From assembly GCA_004563405.1 (NCBI GenBank), contig SFTH01000003.1, forward strand, positions 1 through 64,000: a stretch of 64,000 bases of DNA, read 5' to 3'. How positions within the stretch are numbered: position 1 is the first letter of the stretch; the number at the start of each line of letters is the position of its first letter. The notes beneath the pieces are model-generated. The model saw only the letters and a program-made list of their open reading frames with translations, ran no database searches and was not told the DNA's origin. This stretch comes from a bacterium. GTDB lineage: Bacteria; Bacillota; Clostridia; Christensenellales; Aristaeellaceae. Position numbers and translations under genes: made by a program. Of this stretch, positions 31,730 to 40,824 are shown in pieces.

Positions 31730-33577
31730 GTGGAGCTTTCCGACCGCATTGACAGCCTTTTGATGAAGGTTCAGAAGCCGGTTCGATACATGGGCGGCGA
31801 ATACGGAGCTGTGATGAAGGACCCGAAGAAGGTGGACGTTCGCTATGCCTTCCTGTTTCCGGACGCGTACGAGGTGGGCATGTCCCATTTGGGCATGCGG
31901 ATTCTCTATCACATCATCAACCGCCGGGAGGATACCTGGTGTGAGCGCGTGTTTACGCCCTGGGTGGACATGTCCGCGGAGATGCGCAGGGAGTCGATTC
32001 CGCTCTTTACGCTGGAGAGTCGCACGCCGGTGCGGGAATTTGACCTGCTGGGCGTGACCCTGCAATACGAGATGAGCTTTACCAATGTGCTGGAGAGCCT
32101 GGATCTGGCGGGCATTCCCCTGCGTCGGGAGGATCGCACGGACGCGGATCCCTTCGTGATCTGCGGCGGCCCCTGCGCCTTCAACCCGGAGCCCCTCGCG
32201 CCCTTTGTGGACCTCTTTGCCCTGGGCGACGGCGAGGAGGAGACGCTTGCGACGATCGACGTGTATAAAGAATGGAAGGCGAGCGGCCTTCCCCGGGAGG
32301 AGTACATCCGCATGGCTGCGCAGATTCCGGGAATCTACGCGCCCTCCCTGTACGACGTGGACTACAACCCGGACGGCACGGTTGCGCGAATCGCGCCCAG
32401 GCCGGGGAGCGGCGCGCCCGAGGTGGTGCGCAAGGCGATGGTGCGCGACCTCAACAAAGCGGACTATCCCGACCGGCTCATCGTGCCCTACGGGGAGATC
32501 GTGCACAACCGCATCATGCTGGAGATCTTCAGGGGATGCACCCGGGGCTGCCGCTTCTGTCAGGCGGGCATGATCTACCGTCCGGTGCGGGAGCGGAAGA
32601 TGGACCGGCTGATGGAGCTTGCGGAAAAGCTGGTGGCTTCCACCGGCTACGACGAGATTTCACTGATGAGCCTCTCCAGCGGCGACTATTCCTGCCTGCC
32701 GGAGCTGGCCCATCAGATGGTGGAGAAATTTGCCCGGAAGCGGGTCAAGATTTCCCTGCCCTCCCAGCGCATCGACGCGGTGCTCACCGACACGCTGAAG
32801 GAGACCCAGAAGGTGCGCAAGACCGCCCTCACGCTGGCCCCCGAGGCGGGCACCCAGCGGCTGCGGGACGTGATCAACAAGGGCGTGACCGAGGACGACC
32901 TCGTGCGCAGCGTGACGGACGCCTTCGAGCAGGGCTGGTCGGCAGTCAAGCTGTACTTCATGATCGGCCTGCCCACCGAGACCGACGAGGACGTGCTGGG
33001 CATCGCCGATCTGGCCCGGAAGGTGCGCGCGTGCTACTTCGCCGTGCCCAAGGAGAAGCGCGCGCCGGGACTGCGCATCACGGTCAGCGCTTCCGTGTTC
33101 GTGCCGAAGAACTTTACGCCCTTCCAGTGGTGCGGTCAGCTGGACAGTGAGACGGTGGTGCGCCGCCAGATGCTGCTGCGGGACGAGCTCAAAAAGATCA
33201 AGGGCGTGGACTTCAAATATCACGCGCCCGATCTGAGCTACATCGAGGCCGTGTTTGCCCGGGGCGGGCGCAGGCTCGCGGACGCGCTGGAGCGCGCCTG
33301 GAGGCTGGGCTGCCGCTTCGACGGCTGGTCTGACCAGTTCCGCTACGACCTGTGGATGCGGGCCTTTGAGGAAACGGGCGTTGATCCGGACTTCTATGCC
33401 CTGCGCAACTGCGGCATGGACGAGGTCCTGCCCTGGGACCATTTGGACGCGGGCGTGACGAAGGCATTTTTGCGGCGGGAGTGGGAGAAGGCCCAGCGGG
33501 GCGAACGCACCCAGGACTGCCGCAAGGGCTGCGTGGGCTGCGGCATCAACCGCTACGAGGGGGCGTGCGAGAAATGA
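31730..33577 (+). CDS. TIGR03960-type radical SAM protein with B12-binding-like N-terminus
   Basis: 615 residues. The N-terminal part resembles a B12-binding-like domain (YAFLFPDAYEVGMSHLGMRILYHI). The radical-SAM cluster motif CTRGCRFCQAG is at about residues 269-279. A C-terminal Cys-rich segment, CRKGCVGCGINRYEGAC, may bind a further metal or cluster. The start is GTG 31730 after GAGGAGGA. Its stop overlaps the next gene as ATGA, and the pair occurs together widely in Clostridia next to rng. The reaction is not established to my knowledge; an RNA-modification or ribosome-related role is inferred from neighbours rng and miaB. Confidence 0.9.
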   Translation: MELSDRIDSLLMKVQKPVRYMGGEYGAVMKDPKKVDVRYAFLFPDAYEVGMSHLGMRILYHIINRREDTWCERVFTPWVDMSAEMRRESIPLFTLESRTPVREFDLLGVTLQYEMSFTNVLESLDLAGIPLRREDRTDADPFVICGGPCAFNPEPLAPFVDLFALGDGEEETLATIDVYKEWKASGLPREEYIRMAAQIPGIYAPSLYDVDYNPDGTVARIAPRPGSGAPEVVRKAMVRDLNKADYPDRLIVPYGEIVHNRIMLEIFRGCTRGCRFCQAGMIYRPVRERKMDRLMELAEKLVASTGYDEISLMSLSSGDYSCLPELAHQMVEKFARKRVKISLPSQRIDAVLTDTLKETQKVRKTALTLAPEAGTQRLRDVINKGVTEDDLVRSVTDAFEQGWSAVKLYFMIGLPTETDEDVLGIADLARKVRACYFAVPKEKRAPGLRITVSASVFVPKNFTPFQWCGQLDSETVVRRQMLLRDELKKIKGVDFKYHAPDLSYIEAVFARGGRRLADALERAWRLGCRFDGWSDQFRYDLWMRAFEETGVDPDFYALRNCGMDEVLPWDHLDAGVTKAFLRREWEKAQRGERTQDCRKGCVGCGINRYEGACEK

Positions 33578-34242
33578 GAATGTTGGTTCGCTTTGGTAAG
33601 AATCCCAGGCTGCGCTTCATCTCCCATCTGGATCTGCAGCGCTTTCTGCACATGGCCCTCAACCGCACGGGGCTCCCGATTCAATACTCTCAGGGCTTCA
33701 ATCCCCATCCGCTGATGGCCTTCGGCTCGGCATTGGCGCTGGGCTGGACCAGCGAATACGAACTGCTGGATGTGCGGTTGAGCGCGCCCATGGGCCGCAA
33801 GAGGTGCGAGGAGGCCATGCGATACGCGCTGCCGGAGGATCTTCCGGTGCTGGAGGTCAAGCTGGTGGAGGACCGGACGCCTTCGGCCATGTCCCGGGTG
33901 GTGGCTTCGGACTACCACGTCCGGCTCACGGGCGAAACGGCTCCTGCGGTGATCGGCGCAATCGAGGGCTTTCTGGCGGCGGACGAGGTGCTGGCGGTCA
34001 AAAAGACCAAATCCGGCGAGCGGGAGATCAACATCCGGCCGCTGGCGCTGGAGATTGCGCCCGCCGAAGACGGCCTGGACGCGCGGCTGATGCTCACCGA
34101 GCGGGACGCGCTGAAGGCGGATCTGCTGGTGCGGGCGCTGGCGGAGCGCGCGGGCGTGGAGGCACCGGAGATGCGCATTCACAGAAGGACGCTGCTGGGC
34201 CGGGACGAGGCGGGCGAGCTGCGCCCGCTGATGGAGCTGTGA
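33574..34242 (+). CDS. TIGR03936 / DUF2344 protein, partner of the radical SAM enzyme
   Basis: 222 residues. The N-terminal RFGKNPRLRFISHLDLQRFLHMALNRTGLPIQYSQGFNPHP is the diagnostic region of DUF2344. In some genomes this domain is fused to the radical SAM protein, so the two gene products probably act as one enzyme or complex. ATG 33574 overlaps the preceding stop (ATGA), and its stop overlaps the rng start (GTGA). No catalytic motif is recognised. Confidence 0.9.
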   Translation: MRMLVRFGKNPRLRFISHLDLQRFLHMALNRTGLPIQYSQGFNPHPLMAFGSALALGWTSEYELLDVRLSAPMGRKRCEEAMRYALPEDLPVLEVKLVEDRTPSAMSRVVASDYHVRLTGETAPAVIGAIEGFLAADEVLAVKKTKSGEREINIRPLALEIAPAEDGLDARLMLTERDALKADLLVRALAERAGVEAPEMRIHRRTLLGRDEAGELRPLMEL

Positions 34243-35726
34243 CGGCGGCGCGGGAGCTCGCCCTGGAGCGGGTGCAGGATCAGACCCGGCTGGCGGTGCT
34301 GGAGAATGGCAGGCTCTGCGAGATCTACTGCGAGCGGGGCAGCCGGAGCAAGCTGGCCGGAAACATCTATGCCGGGCGGGTGCAGAACGTGCTGCCGGGC
34401 ATGAACGCTGCGTTCGTGGACATCGGGCTGAACAAGAACGGCTTTCTCTACGCGGGGGACATCTGTCTCGACACCCGGGATCAGCAGGAGCTGCGGGACC
34501 AGCTGGAGCGTGCGCGGATTGAGCGCATGCTGCGGCCGGGGCAGATGATCGTGGTGCAGGTGGCAAAGGAGCCGGGCGGCGGCAAGGGACCGCGGCTCTC
34601 GGGAAACCTCTCCCTGCCGGGGCGGCTGACGGTGCTTCTGCCCACACTTCGCTACGCTGGAGTCTCGAAGAAGATACCTGCGGGCGAGGAGCGCGACCGG
34701 CTGTTCGGCGTCGCGAAGGCGCTGAGCGAGGAGAGCGGCGCGGGCGTGATCATCCGCACCGCGGGCGAGTGCGCGGACGAGGCGCAATTGAGGGCGGACT
34801 ACGCGCGGCTCTTGCGGGATTGGAAGCGCATCGAAACTGATGCGGCCCACCGCGCCCAGCCGGGGCTGATTCAGCCGGACGGAGACCTGGTCCTGCAGGC
34901 GGTGCGGGAGATGCTGGACGAGGACGTGAAGCGGGTGCGCACGGACGATCCGGAGATCTATGACCGGCTGCGCGCGTGCGCCCGGGCGCTCACGCCGGCG
35001 CTGGAAGAGCGGATTGAGCTTGCGCAGGGGGACGCGCCGCTGTTTGACCTGCTGCGGGTGGATCACCAGATGGAGTCGGCCCTGGAGCGCAGGGTGTATC
35101 TCAAGAGCGGCGGCACGCTGGTGATCGATGAGACGGAGGCGCTGACGGTGATCGACGTCAACACCGCAAAGTTTACCGGCAAGCAGTCCCTGCAGGATAC
35201 GATCTTCCGCCTGAACTGCGAGGCGGCGGCTGAGATTGCCCGGCAGATCCGTCTGCGGGATCTGGGCGGCATCATCATCATCGACTTTATCGACATGAGC
35301 GGGGCAGAGGCCCGGGAGAAGCTGTTGAACGCGCTGCGCGAGGCCCTTGCGGGGGATCGCAACCGCACGAACGTGCTGGGCATGACCCAGCTGGGCCTGG
35401 TGGAGATGACCCGCAAGAAGGTGCGCCGCCCTCTGAGCAGGCAGCTGATGCGGGATTGTACCGCCTGCCTGGGCTCCGGACGGGAGTGGACCTACGAGAG
35501 CGTGGCCTATCGGGCGGTTCGGGAGCTCTGGCGCAGGCGGCGCATGGGCGACCGGACGGCCTACCGCATCGAGACCGGGGAGCAGACGGCGGCGTGGATT
35601 GCGCGCATCGGCCTTCCGGAGGGCGGGGAGGCGCGCGTCTGCGTCCGCGGCGGCGGACGCGATTTTGAAATCCTGCCGGACGAGCGCGGCGGGAATGGAG
35701 CAAACGGAAATGAGGAACAGCTATGA
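34239..35726 (+). CDS. rng: Ribonuclease E/G family protein
   Basis: 495 residues. An S1-type RNA-binding fold (NIYAGRVQNVLPGMNAAFVDIG) sits near residues 35-60. The catalytic metal residues lie in VIDVNTAKFTG and IIIIDFIDM. A zinc-link motif CTACLGSGREW near residue 408 ties two subunits together. RNase G/E cuts single-stranded RNA regions in rRNA maturation and mRNA decay. The start is GTG 34239, overlapping the previous stop, and its own stop overlaps miaB. It has no long disordered C-terminal scaffold, so it is RNase G-like rather than RNase E. Confidence 0.94.
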   Translation: MTAARELALERVQDQTRLAVLENGRLCEIYCERGSRSKLAGNIYAGRVQNVLPGMNAAFVDIGLNKNGFLYAGDICLDTRDQQELRDQLERARIERMLRPGQMIVVQVAKEPGGGKGPRLSGNLSLPGRLTVLLPTLRYAGVSKKIPAGEERDRLFGVAKALSEESGAGVIIRTAGECADEAQLRADYARLLRDWKRIETDAAHRAQPGLIQPDGDLVLQAVREMLDEDVKRVRTDDPEIYDRLRACARALTPALEERIELAQGDAPLFDLLRVDHQMESALERRVYLKSGGTLVIDETEALTVIDVNTAKFTGKQSLQDTIFRLNCEAAAEIARQIRLRDLGGIIIIDFIDMSGAEAREKLLNALREALAGDRNRTNVLGMTQLGLVEMTRKKVRRPLSRQLMRDCTACLGSGREWTYESVAYRAVRELWRRRRMGDRTAYRIETGEQTAAWIARIGLPEGGEARVCVRGGGRDFEILPDERGGNGANGNEEQL

Positions 35727-37120
35727 GTGAACGTCCCATTGTGAGTCAGGAGGAAATGCAGCGCCAGCGGGAATACATGCGCCAGGTGCGAGGGCTTTCC
35801 GGGCGGCCGGGGAGCTACCACATCGTGTCCATGGGCTGCCAGATGAACGCCCGGGACTCGGAGAGCATCGCGGGCATGCTGGAGGAGATGGGCATGGTGC
35901 GGGAGGAGGTCCGGGAGAGGGCCGACCTGATCCTCTACAACACCTGCTGCGTGCGGGAGAACGCGGAGAACAAGGCGCTGGGCAACGTGATCTGGCTCAA
36001 GGAGCTCAAGCGGGACAAGCCGGATCTGATGATCTGCGTGGGCGGCTGCATGACCCAGGAGAAGGGCATGGCCGCAACCATGAAGGCCCGCTATCCCTTC
36101 ATAGATGTGATCTACGGCACCCACAACCTCTACCGACTGCCGGAGTACATCTACCGCCGCCTGAGCGGGGGCGAGCCCGTCGTGGAGGTTTTTGACATGG
36201 ACGGCGAGGTGGTGGAGGGCCTGCCGGAGCGCAGGGCGAGCCGCCACAGTGCGTTTGTGAACATCATGTACGGCTGCAACAACTTCTGCTCCTACTGCAT
36301 CGTCCCCTATGTGCGCGGCCGGGAGCGCAGCCGCGACCCGGAGGAGATCCTCGCGGAGGCCGCGCGGCTGCTGGACGGCGGCGTGCAGGAGATCACGCTG
36401 CTGGGGCAGAACGTCAATTCCTATCGGGGCGGCGGCGCGGAGTTTGCCAATCTCCTGCGCAGGCTGGACGCGATGGGCGTGCCCCGCATCCGCTTCATGA
36501 CCTCCCATCCCAAGGATCTCTCCGACGAGCTGATCGCGGCCTACGGCGATCTGGAGCATCTGATGCCGGCCCTTCACCTGCCGGTGCAGGCCGGAAACGA
36601 CGAGATTCTGCAGAGGATGAACCGGCGCTACACCCGGGAGCGCTATCTGGATCTGGTGCGGCGGCTGCGCGCGGTGCGGCCGGACATCGGCCTGACCAGC
36701 GACATCATCGTCGGCTTCCCGGGCGAGACGAGAAATCAGTTTGAGGACACGCTCTCCCTGGTGCGCGAGGTGCGCTTCGATGCGGCCTATACCTTCGTGT
36801 ATTCGCCGCGCAAGGGCACGCGGGCGGCGGAGCTGCCCGATCCGGTGTCTGCCCAGGAGAAGAGCGCCTGGATTCAGGAGCTGATTGCCCTTCAGCAGTC
36901 CATTTCCCTCGAGGCGCTCAGCGCCCAGGTGGGCAGGAGGGAGACGGTGCTGGTCGAGGGCGCGTCCACCCGGGACAGCGGCTCCCTGGGCGGAAGGACG
37001 CCCCGGGGACACATGGTCAACTTCCCCGGAGGGGCGGAGCTGACCGGCAGATTTGTGGAAGTGGAGATCACGTCGGCGGGTAAGAACACCCTGCGCGGCA
37101 GAAGAATCGAGGAGGAATAA
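35723..37120 (+). CDS. miaB: tRNA-2-methylthio-N6-dimethylallyladenosine synthase
   Basis: 465 residues in the order methylthiotransferase N-terminal domain (SMGCQMNARDSE), radical SAM cluster (CNNFCSYCIVPYVRGRERSR) and C-terminal TRAM domain. The Cys residues in GCQMN, TCC and GGCM coordinate the second 4Fe-4S cluster. It adds a methylthio group to i6A37 made by MiaA, encoded further down (42918). ATG 35723 overlaps the rng stop (ATGA). A ylbF-type gene begins five bases after its stop. Confidence 0.96.
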   Translation: MSERPIVSQEEMQRQREYMRQVRGLSGRPGSYHIVSMGCQMNARDSESIAGMLEEMGMVREEVRERADLILYNTCCVRENAENKALGNVIWLKELKRDKPDLMICVGGCMTQEKGMAATMKARYPFIDVIYGTHNLYRLPEYIYRRLSGGEPVVEVFDMDGEVVEGLPERRASRHSAFVNIMYGCNNFCSYCIVPYVRGRERSRDPEEILAEAARLLDGGVQEITLLGQNVNSYRGGGAEFANLLRRLDAMGVPRIRFMTSHPKDLSDELIAAYGDLEHLMPALHLPVQAGNDEILQRMNRRYTRERYLDLVRRLRAVRPDIGLTSDIIVGFPGETRNQFEDTLSLVREVRFDAAYTFVYSPRKGTRAAELPDPVSAQEKSAWIQELIALQQSISLEALSAQVGRRETVLVEGASTRDSGSLGGRTPRGHMVNFPGGAELTGRFVEVEITSAGKNTLRGRRIEEE

Positions 37121-37124
37121 GGAC

Positions 37125-37520
37125 ATGGATATGGTATTTGAAAAGACCCGCGAGCTGGGCGAGGCCCTTCAGCAGAGCGACGCCTACAAGCGCATGAAGG
37201 CGGCCGAGGAGAAGGCCATGCAGAACATGGAGGCGGCGGAGATGATGGCTTCCTATCTGGAGAAGCGCAACGAGATTCAGGAGATGATGGAGGTCGAGAA
37301 TCCCGATCCCGGCGCGATGAAGCGCCTCTCGGACGAGATGGATTCCATCCAGGAGCGCTTGCAGATGGTCGACGACATTGCCGAGCTCACCGCCGCCCGC
37401 AGCGAGTTCAACGCGCTGATCGGCCAGGTCAATCAGGTGCTTCAGTTTATCGTGACCGGCCGCATGGACGACGGCAGCGCGTGCAGCGGCAGCTGCGAAA
37501 GCTGCAAGGGCTGCCACTGA
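37125..37520 (+). CDS. ylbF: YlbF/YmcA-family protein with C-terminal cysteine cluster
   Basis: 131 residues. A long helical YlbF/YmcA domain (residues 1-110) is followed by a Cys cluster CSGSCESCKGCH at the end, a likely iron-sulfur ligand set. In Bacillus subtilis YlbF, YmcA and YaaT form a complex that affects RNA processing and carries iron-sulfur clusters. Only one member is in this window. ATG 37125 follows GGAGGAATAAGG. Its place right behind miaB, an iron-sulfur enzyme of tRNA modification, fits a link between the two. Confidence 0.88.
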   Translation: MDMVFEKTRELGEALQQSDAYKRMKAAEEKAMQNMEAAEMMASYLEKRNEIQEMMEVENPDPGAMKRLSDEMDSIQERLQMVDDIAELTAARSEFNALIGQVNQVLQFIVTGRMDDGSACSGSCESCKGCH

Positions 37521-37530
37521 AAAGCTGAGA

Positions 37531-37598
37531 AACGGGCGCGGCGCTTCCATGCGCCGCTGCGGGAGCATCCCCGCGACCGATGATCGCGCGCGCCCGTT
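37531..37598 (+). other. Structured RNA segment between ylbF and mutS
   Basis: AACGGGCGCG (37531-37540) can pair with CGCGCCCGTT (37589-37598). Inside are GGCGC-TTCCAT-GCGCC and GCGGG-N6-CCCGC hairpins, giving a three-way junction, followed by AAAGAC. It may be a terminator-like or processing element between the two genes. No known RNA family is recognised. Confidence 0.45.
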
Positions 37599-37666
37599 CA
37601 AAGACAGCAGGCGGCCCCGCCGGGCCGCCCGCATACGCAGGAAAAGAGCGAGTTGAGGTGAGACAA

Positions 37667-40255
37667 ATGCCGGTAACGCCGATGATGCAGCAGTATCTCA
37701 ATGTAAAGGAGCAGTATCCCGACGCCATTCTGTTCTTCCGCCTGGGGGACTTCTACGAGATGTTCTTCGACGACGCGAAGCTGGTGTCCCGGGAGCTGGA
37801 GCTGACGCTGACCGGCAAGGACTGCGGCCTGTCCGAGCGCGCGCCCATGTGCGGCGTGCCCTATCACGCCGTGGAGGTCTATGTGCAGAAGCTCATCGAA
37901 CGGGGCTACAAGGTGGCCATCTGTGAACAGATGACCGACCCCGCCCTGTCCAAGGGGCTCGTGGAGCGCGAGGTCACCCGCATTATCACCCCCGGCACGG
38001 TGATCGAGAGCAACATGCTGGAGGAGAAGAAGGCGAACTACATCGCATCGGTCTGCCTGCGCAGGAATCAGGCGGGCTGCGCTTTCTGCGACGTATCCAC
38101 CGGCGAGTTCTGCCTCTACCAGCTGCCGGACGCGCGCAGCGCACTCTCGGACGAGCTGGCCCGGCTGTCGCCCAGCGAGCTGATCGTCAGCGACCGGGAC
38201 GAGTTTGCGCTGCTGGATCCGGAGCGCGCCCGCATTGCCTCCACGCCGGATGCGGAGGCCTTCGGCTACGCCGTCGCGGCAAAGTGCATGGCGGCCCACT
38301 TCAATGCGAGTGTGAAGGAGCTGGGCTTTGAGGACCAACGGCTGGCGGTCTGCGCGGCGGGCGCGCTGCTGAAATACCTCACCGAGACTCAGAAGAACGC
38401 CCTCTCCCACATACTCCGGGCGACTCCCTACGACAGCAGGGCGTACATGGCGCTGGACAAGGTAGCGCTTCGCAATCTGGAGCTCACGGAGACCAGCCGG
38501 GCCAAGACCCGCAGGGGTTCGCTTCTGTGGATCCTCGACCGCACCCAGACGGCTATGGGCAGCCGCCTGCTGCGCAGCTGGATCGAGCGGCCCCTCTACA
38601 GCCGGGAGGAGATCGAGCGCAGGCTGGACGCGGTGGAGCAGCTGATGCAGAACCCCATGGCGGCCTCCCGGATGCGGGAGATTCTGGGCGGCGTGTATGA
38701 CGTAGAACGGCTGCTAAGCCGCATTGCCTACGAGGCCGTGAACGCCCGGGACTGCATTGCGCTGAAGAATTCCCTGGACGCCGCGCCGCTGCTGAAGGCG
38801 TGCGGAGCAGAGTTTGACGCGCCGCTGATCTGCGAGACCATCGCCGCCATCGACCCCATGCCGGAGTTGGCGGAGCGGCTGCGCCGGGCCATCGACCCGG
38901 AGGCGCCGATCTCCGTAAAGGACGGCGGCATGATCCTGCGGGGGTACAGCGCCGAGCTGGACGAATTGCGGGACATCGCGGTCAACGGCAAGGAGTATCT
39001 CGCGGCGCTGGAGCAGAAGGAGCGGGAGGAGACGGGCATCAAGAACCTGAAGATCGGCTTCAACCGCGTGTTCGGCTATTACATCGAGGTGACGAAGTCC
39101 TTCTACGATCAGGTGCCCTATCGCTACACCCGCAAGCAGACCCTGGCCAACGCGGAGCGCTTCATCACGGAGGAGCTGAAGGCGCTGGAGAACAAGATCC
39201 TCGGCGCGCAGGAGAGCGCCACGCGGCTGGAGTATGAGCTGTTCTGCGAAATCCGCGCCCTGCTCAAGGACGAGCTGCCCCGGCTCCAGGCCACGGCGCA
39301 GGCCATGAAGACCCTGGATGCGCTGCTCTCGCTCGCGCAGGTGGCTTCGGATTACAACTACGTCCGCCCCGCCATCAACGACGAGGGCCGCTACGAGATT
39401 ACAGGCGGTCGGCACCCGGTGGTGGAGGACTCCATCGGACGGGAGAAGTTCGTGCCCAACGACACCAACCTCGATGCGCAGCACCGGGTCATGATCATTA
39501 CCGGTCCGAACATGGCGGGCAAATCCACCTACATGCGCCAGGTGGCGCTGATCGTGCTGATGGCCCACATGGGTTCCTTCGTGCCGGCGGACAGCGCGGA
39601 CATCGCCCTGACGGACCGCATCTTTACCCGCATCGGCGCGTCGGACGACCTCTACGGCGGCCAGTCCACCTTCATGGTGGAGATGAGCGAGATGGCCACG
39701 ATCCTCAGGTTCGCCACGCCCCGGAGCCTGCTGATTCTGGACGAGGTGGGGCGCGGCACCTCCACCTTCGACGGCCTGTCCATCGCCTGGGCGGCGGTGG
39801 AGTACATCGCGGGGGAGAAGTGCGGCGCGCGCACGCTGTTTGCCACCCACTACCACGAGCTCTCCGAGCTGGAGGGGCGGCTGGACGGCGTGGTGAACTA
39901 CCGCATCACCGCCAAGGAGATGGGCGAGGACGTGATCTTCCTGCGCAAGATCGTGCCCGGCGGCGCGGACCGCAGCTACGGCGTGGCCGTGGCGAAGCTG
40001 GCGGGCCTGCCCCGGCCCATCATCGCCCGGGCTCGGCAGATCATGGCCCGGCTCGAGGTGGACGATCAGCTCAACGGCTCCATCGGCCAGAGCATCCTGG
40101 AGAAGAAGAAGGCTCCCGACCGCCAGCTGGGCATACTGGACTTCAAGCCCATGGAGCTTGTGCAGGAGATTGCGGAGCTGGATGTGGTGAGCATGACGCC
40201 CATCGAAGCGTTGAACAAGCTGTTTGAAATCAACGAGAAGGCAAAGAGGATTTGA
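37667..40255 (+). CDS. mutS: DNA mismatch repair protein MutS
   Basis: 862 residues, standard length. The mismatch-contact motif GDFYEMFFDDA lies near residue 27. Connector, lever and clamp domains follow, then the ABC-type ATPase with Walker A GPNMAGKSTYMRQ, the STFMVEMSEMA segment, Walker B LLILDEVGRGTSTFDG and the FATHYHEL H-loop. It recognises mismatches and recruits MutL, encoded downstream. ATG 37667 follows GAGGTGAG; upstream in-frame codons run through a structured G+C-rich stretch and are not supported. Confidence 0.97.
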   Translation: MPVTPMMQQYLNVKEQYPDAILFFRLGDFYEMFFDDAKLVSRELELTLTGKDCGLSERAPMCGVPYHAVEVYVQKLIERGYKVAICEQMTDPALSKGLVEREVTRIITPGTVIESNMLEEKKANYIASVCLRRNQAGCAFCDVSTGEFCLYQLPDARSALSDELARLSPSELIVSDRDEFALLDPERARIASTPDAEAFGYAVAAKCMAAHFNASVKELGFEDQRLAVCAAGALLKYLTETQKNALSHILRATPYDSRAYMALDKVALRNLELTETSRAKTRRGSLLWILDRTQTAMGSRLLRSWIERPLYSREEIERRLDAVEQLMQNPMAASRMREILGGVYDVERLLSRIAYEAVNARDCIALKNSLDAAPLLKACGAEFDAPLICETIAAIDPMPELAERLRRAIDPEAPISVKDGGMILRGYSAELDELRDIAVNGKEYLAALEQKEREETGIKNLKIGFNRVFGYYIEVTKSFYDQVPYRYTRKQTLANAERFITEELKALENKILGAQESATRLEYELFCEIRALLKDELPRLQATAQAMKTLDALLSLAQVASDYNYVRPAINDEGRYEITGGRHPVVEDSIGREKFVPNDTNLDAQHRVMIITGPNMAGKSTYMRQVALIVLMAHMGSFVPADSADIALTDRIFTRIGASDDLYGGQSTFMVEMSEMATILRFATPRSLLILDEVGRGTSTFDGLSIAWAAVEYIAGEKCGARTLFATHYHELSELEGRLDGVVNYRITAKEMGEDVIFLRKIVPGGADRSYGVAVAKLAGLPRPIIARARQIMARLEVDDQLNGSIGQSILEKKKAPDRQLGILDFKPMELVQEIAELDVVSMTPIEALNKLFEINEKAKRI

Positions 40256-40257
40256 GC

Positions 40258-40812
40258 ATGTGGGACACATCCGTTGAGATGATCGAGCTTACCATGGCGC
40301 TGGACTGCCTGGACGACCTGCCGGCGCATCCGCTGCCGGAGCAATATGGCTGTCGCACATATCGCCCCGGCGACGAGCTTCATTGGGCGCGGATTGAGAC
40401 CTCCGCCGGGGAGTTTTCGAAGGTGGAGGCGGGCCTGCGGCGATTTGAAGGGGAGTTCCTCGACCGGGAGCCGCTCTCGGAGCGCATGCTCTTTCTCACC
40501 GACAACGGCGTGCCCTTCGCCACGGCGACGGCCTGGTTTGCGCCGGATGGAGCGGGGCTTTTGCACTATGTGGCCATCGACGCGGCGCATCAGGGGCAGG
40601 GGCTGAGCCGGCCGCTGACGGCTCTCGCGCTGAAGCGAATGCATGAATTGGGACATCGTCGCGCTCGCCTGGGCACGCAGACGTACAGCTGGGTGGCGAT
40701 TCGGGTGTACCGCGAATTCGGCTTTCATCCGCAGGTCTGCGGGGATACAGAGCGCCGGGGCTGGCGCATTGTGGCGGAAAAGACGGGGATTGACTTTGGG
40801 CTCAAGGATTGA
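40258..40812 (+). CDS. GNAT-family N-acetyltransferase
   Basis: 184 residues. The acetyl-CoA-binding motif is in HQGQGLSRPLTALAL (Q-x-x-G pattern), followed by YREFGFHPQVCG, the GNAT end motif. The substrate is not indicated. It begins two bases after the mutS stop, with AAGAGGA upstream, and 12 bases precede mutL, so it is co-transcribed with mismatch repair. Whether it acts on that machinery or is a passenger is unknown. Confidence 0.87.
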   Translation: MWDTSVEMIELTMALDCLDDLPAHPLPEQYGCRTYRPGDELHWARIETSAGEFSKVEAGLRRFEGEFLDREPLSERMLFLTDNGVPFATATAWFAPDGAGLLHYVAIDAAHQGQGLSRPLTALALKRMHELGHRRARLGTQTYSWVAIRVYREFGFHPQVCGDTERRGWRIVAEKTGIDFGLKD

Positions 40813-40824
40813 CGGGAGGTAACT

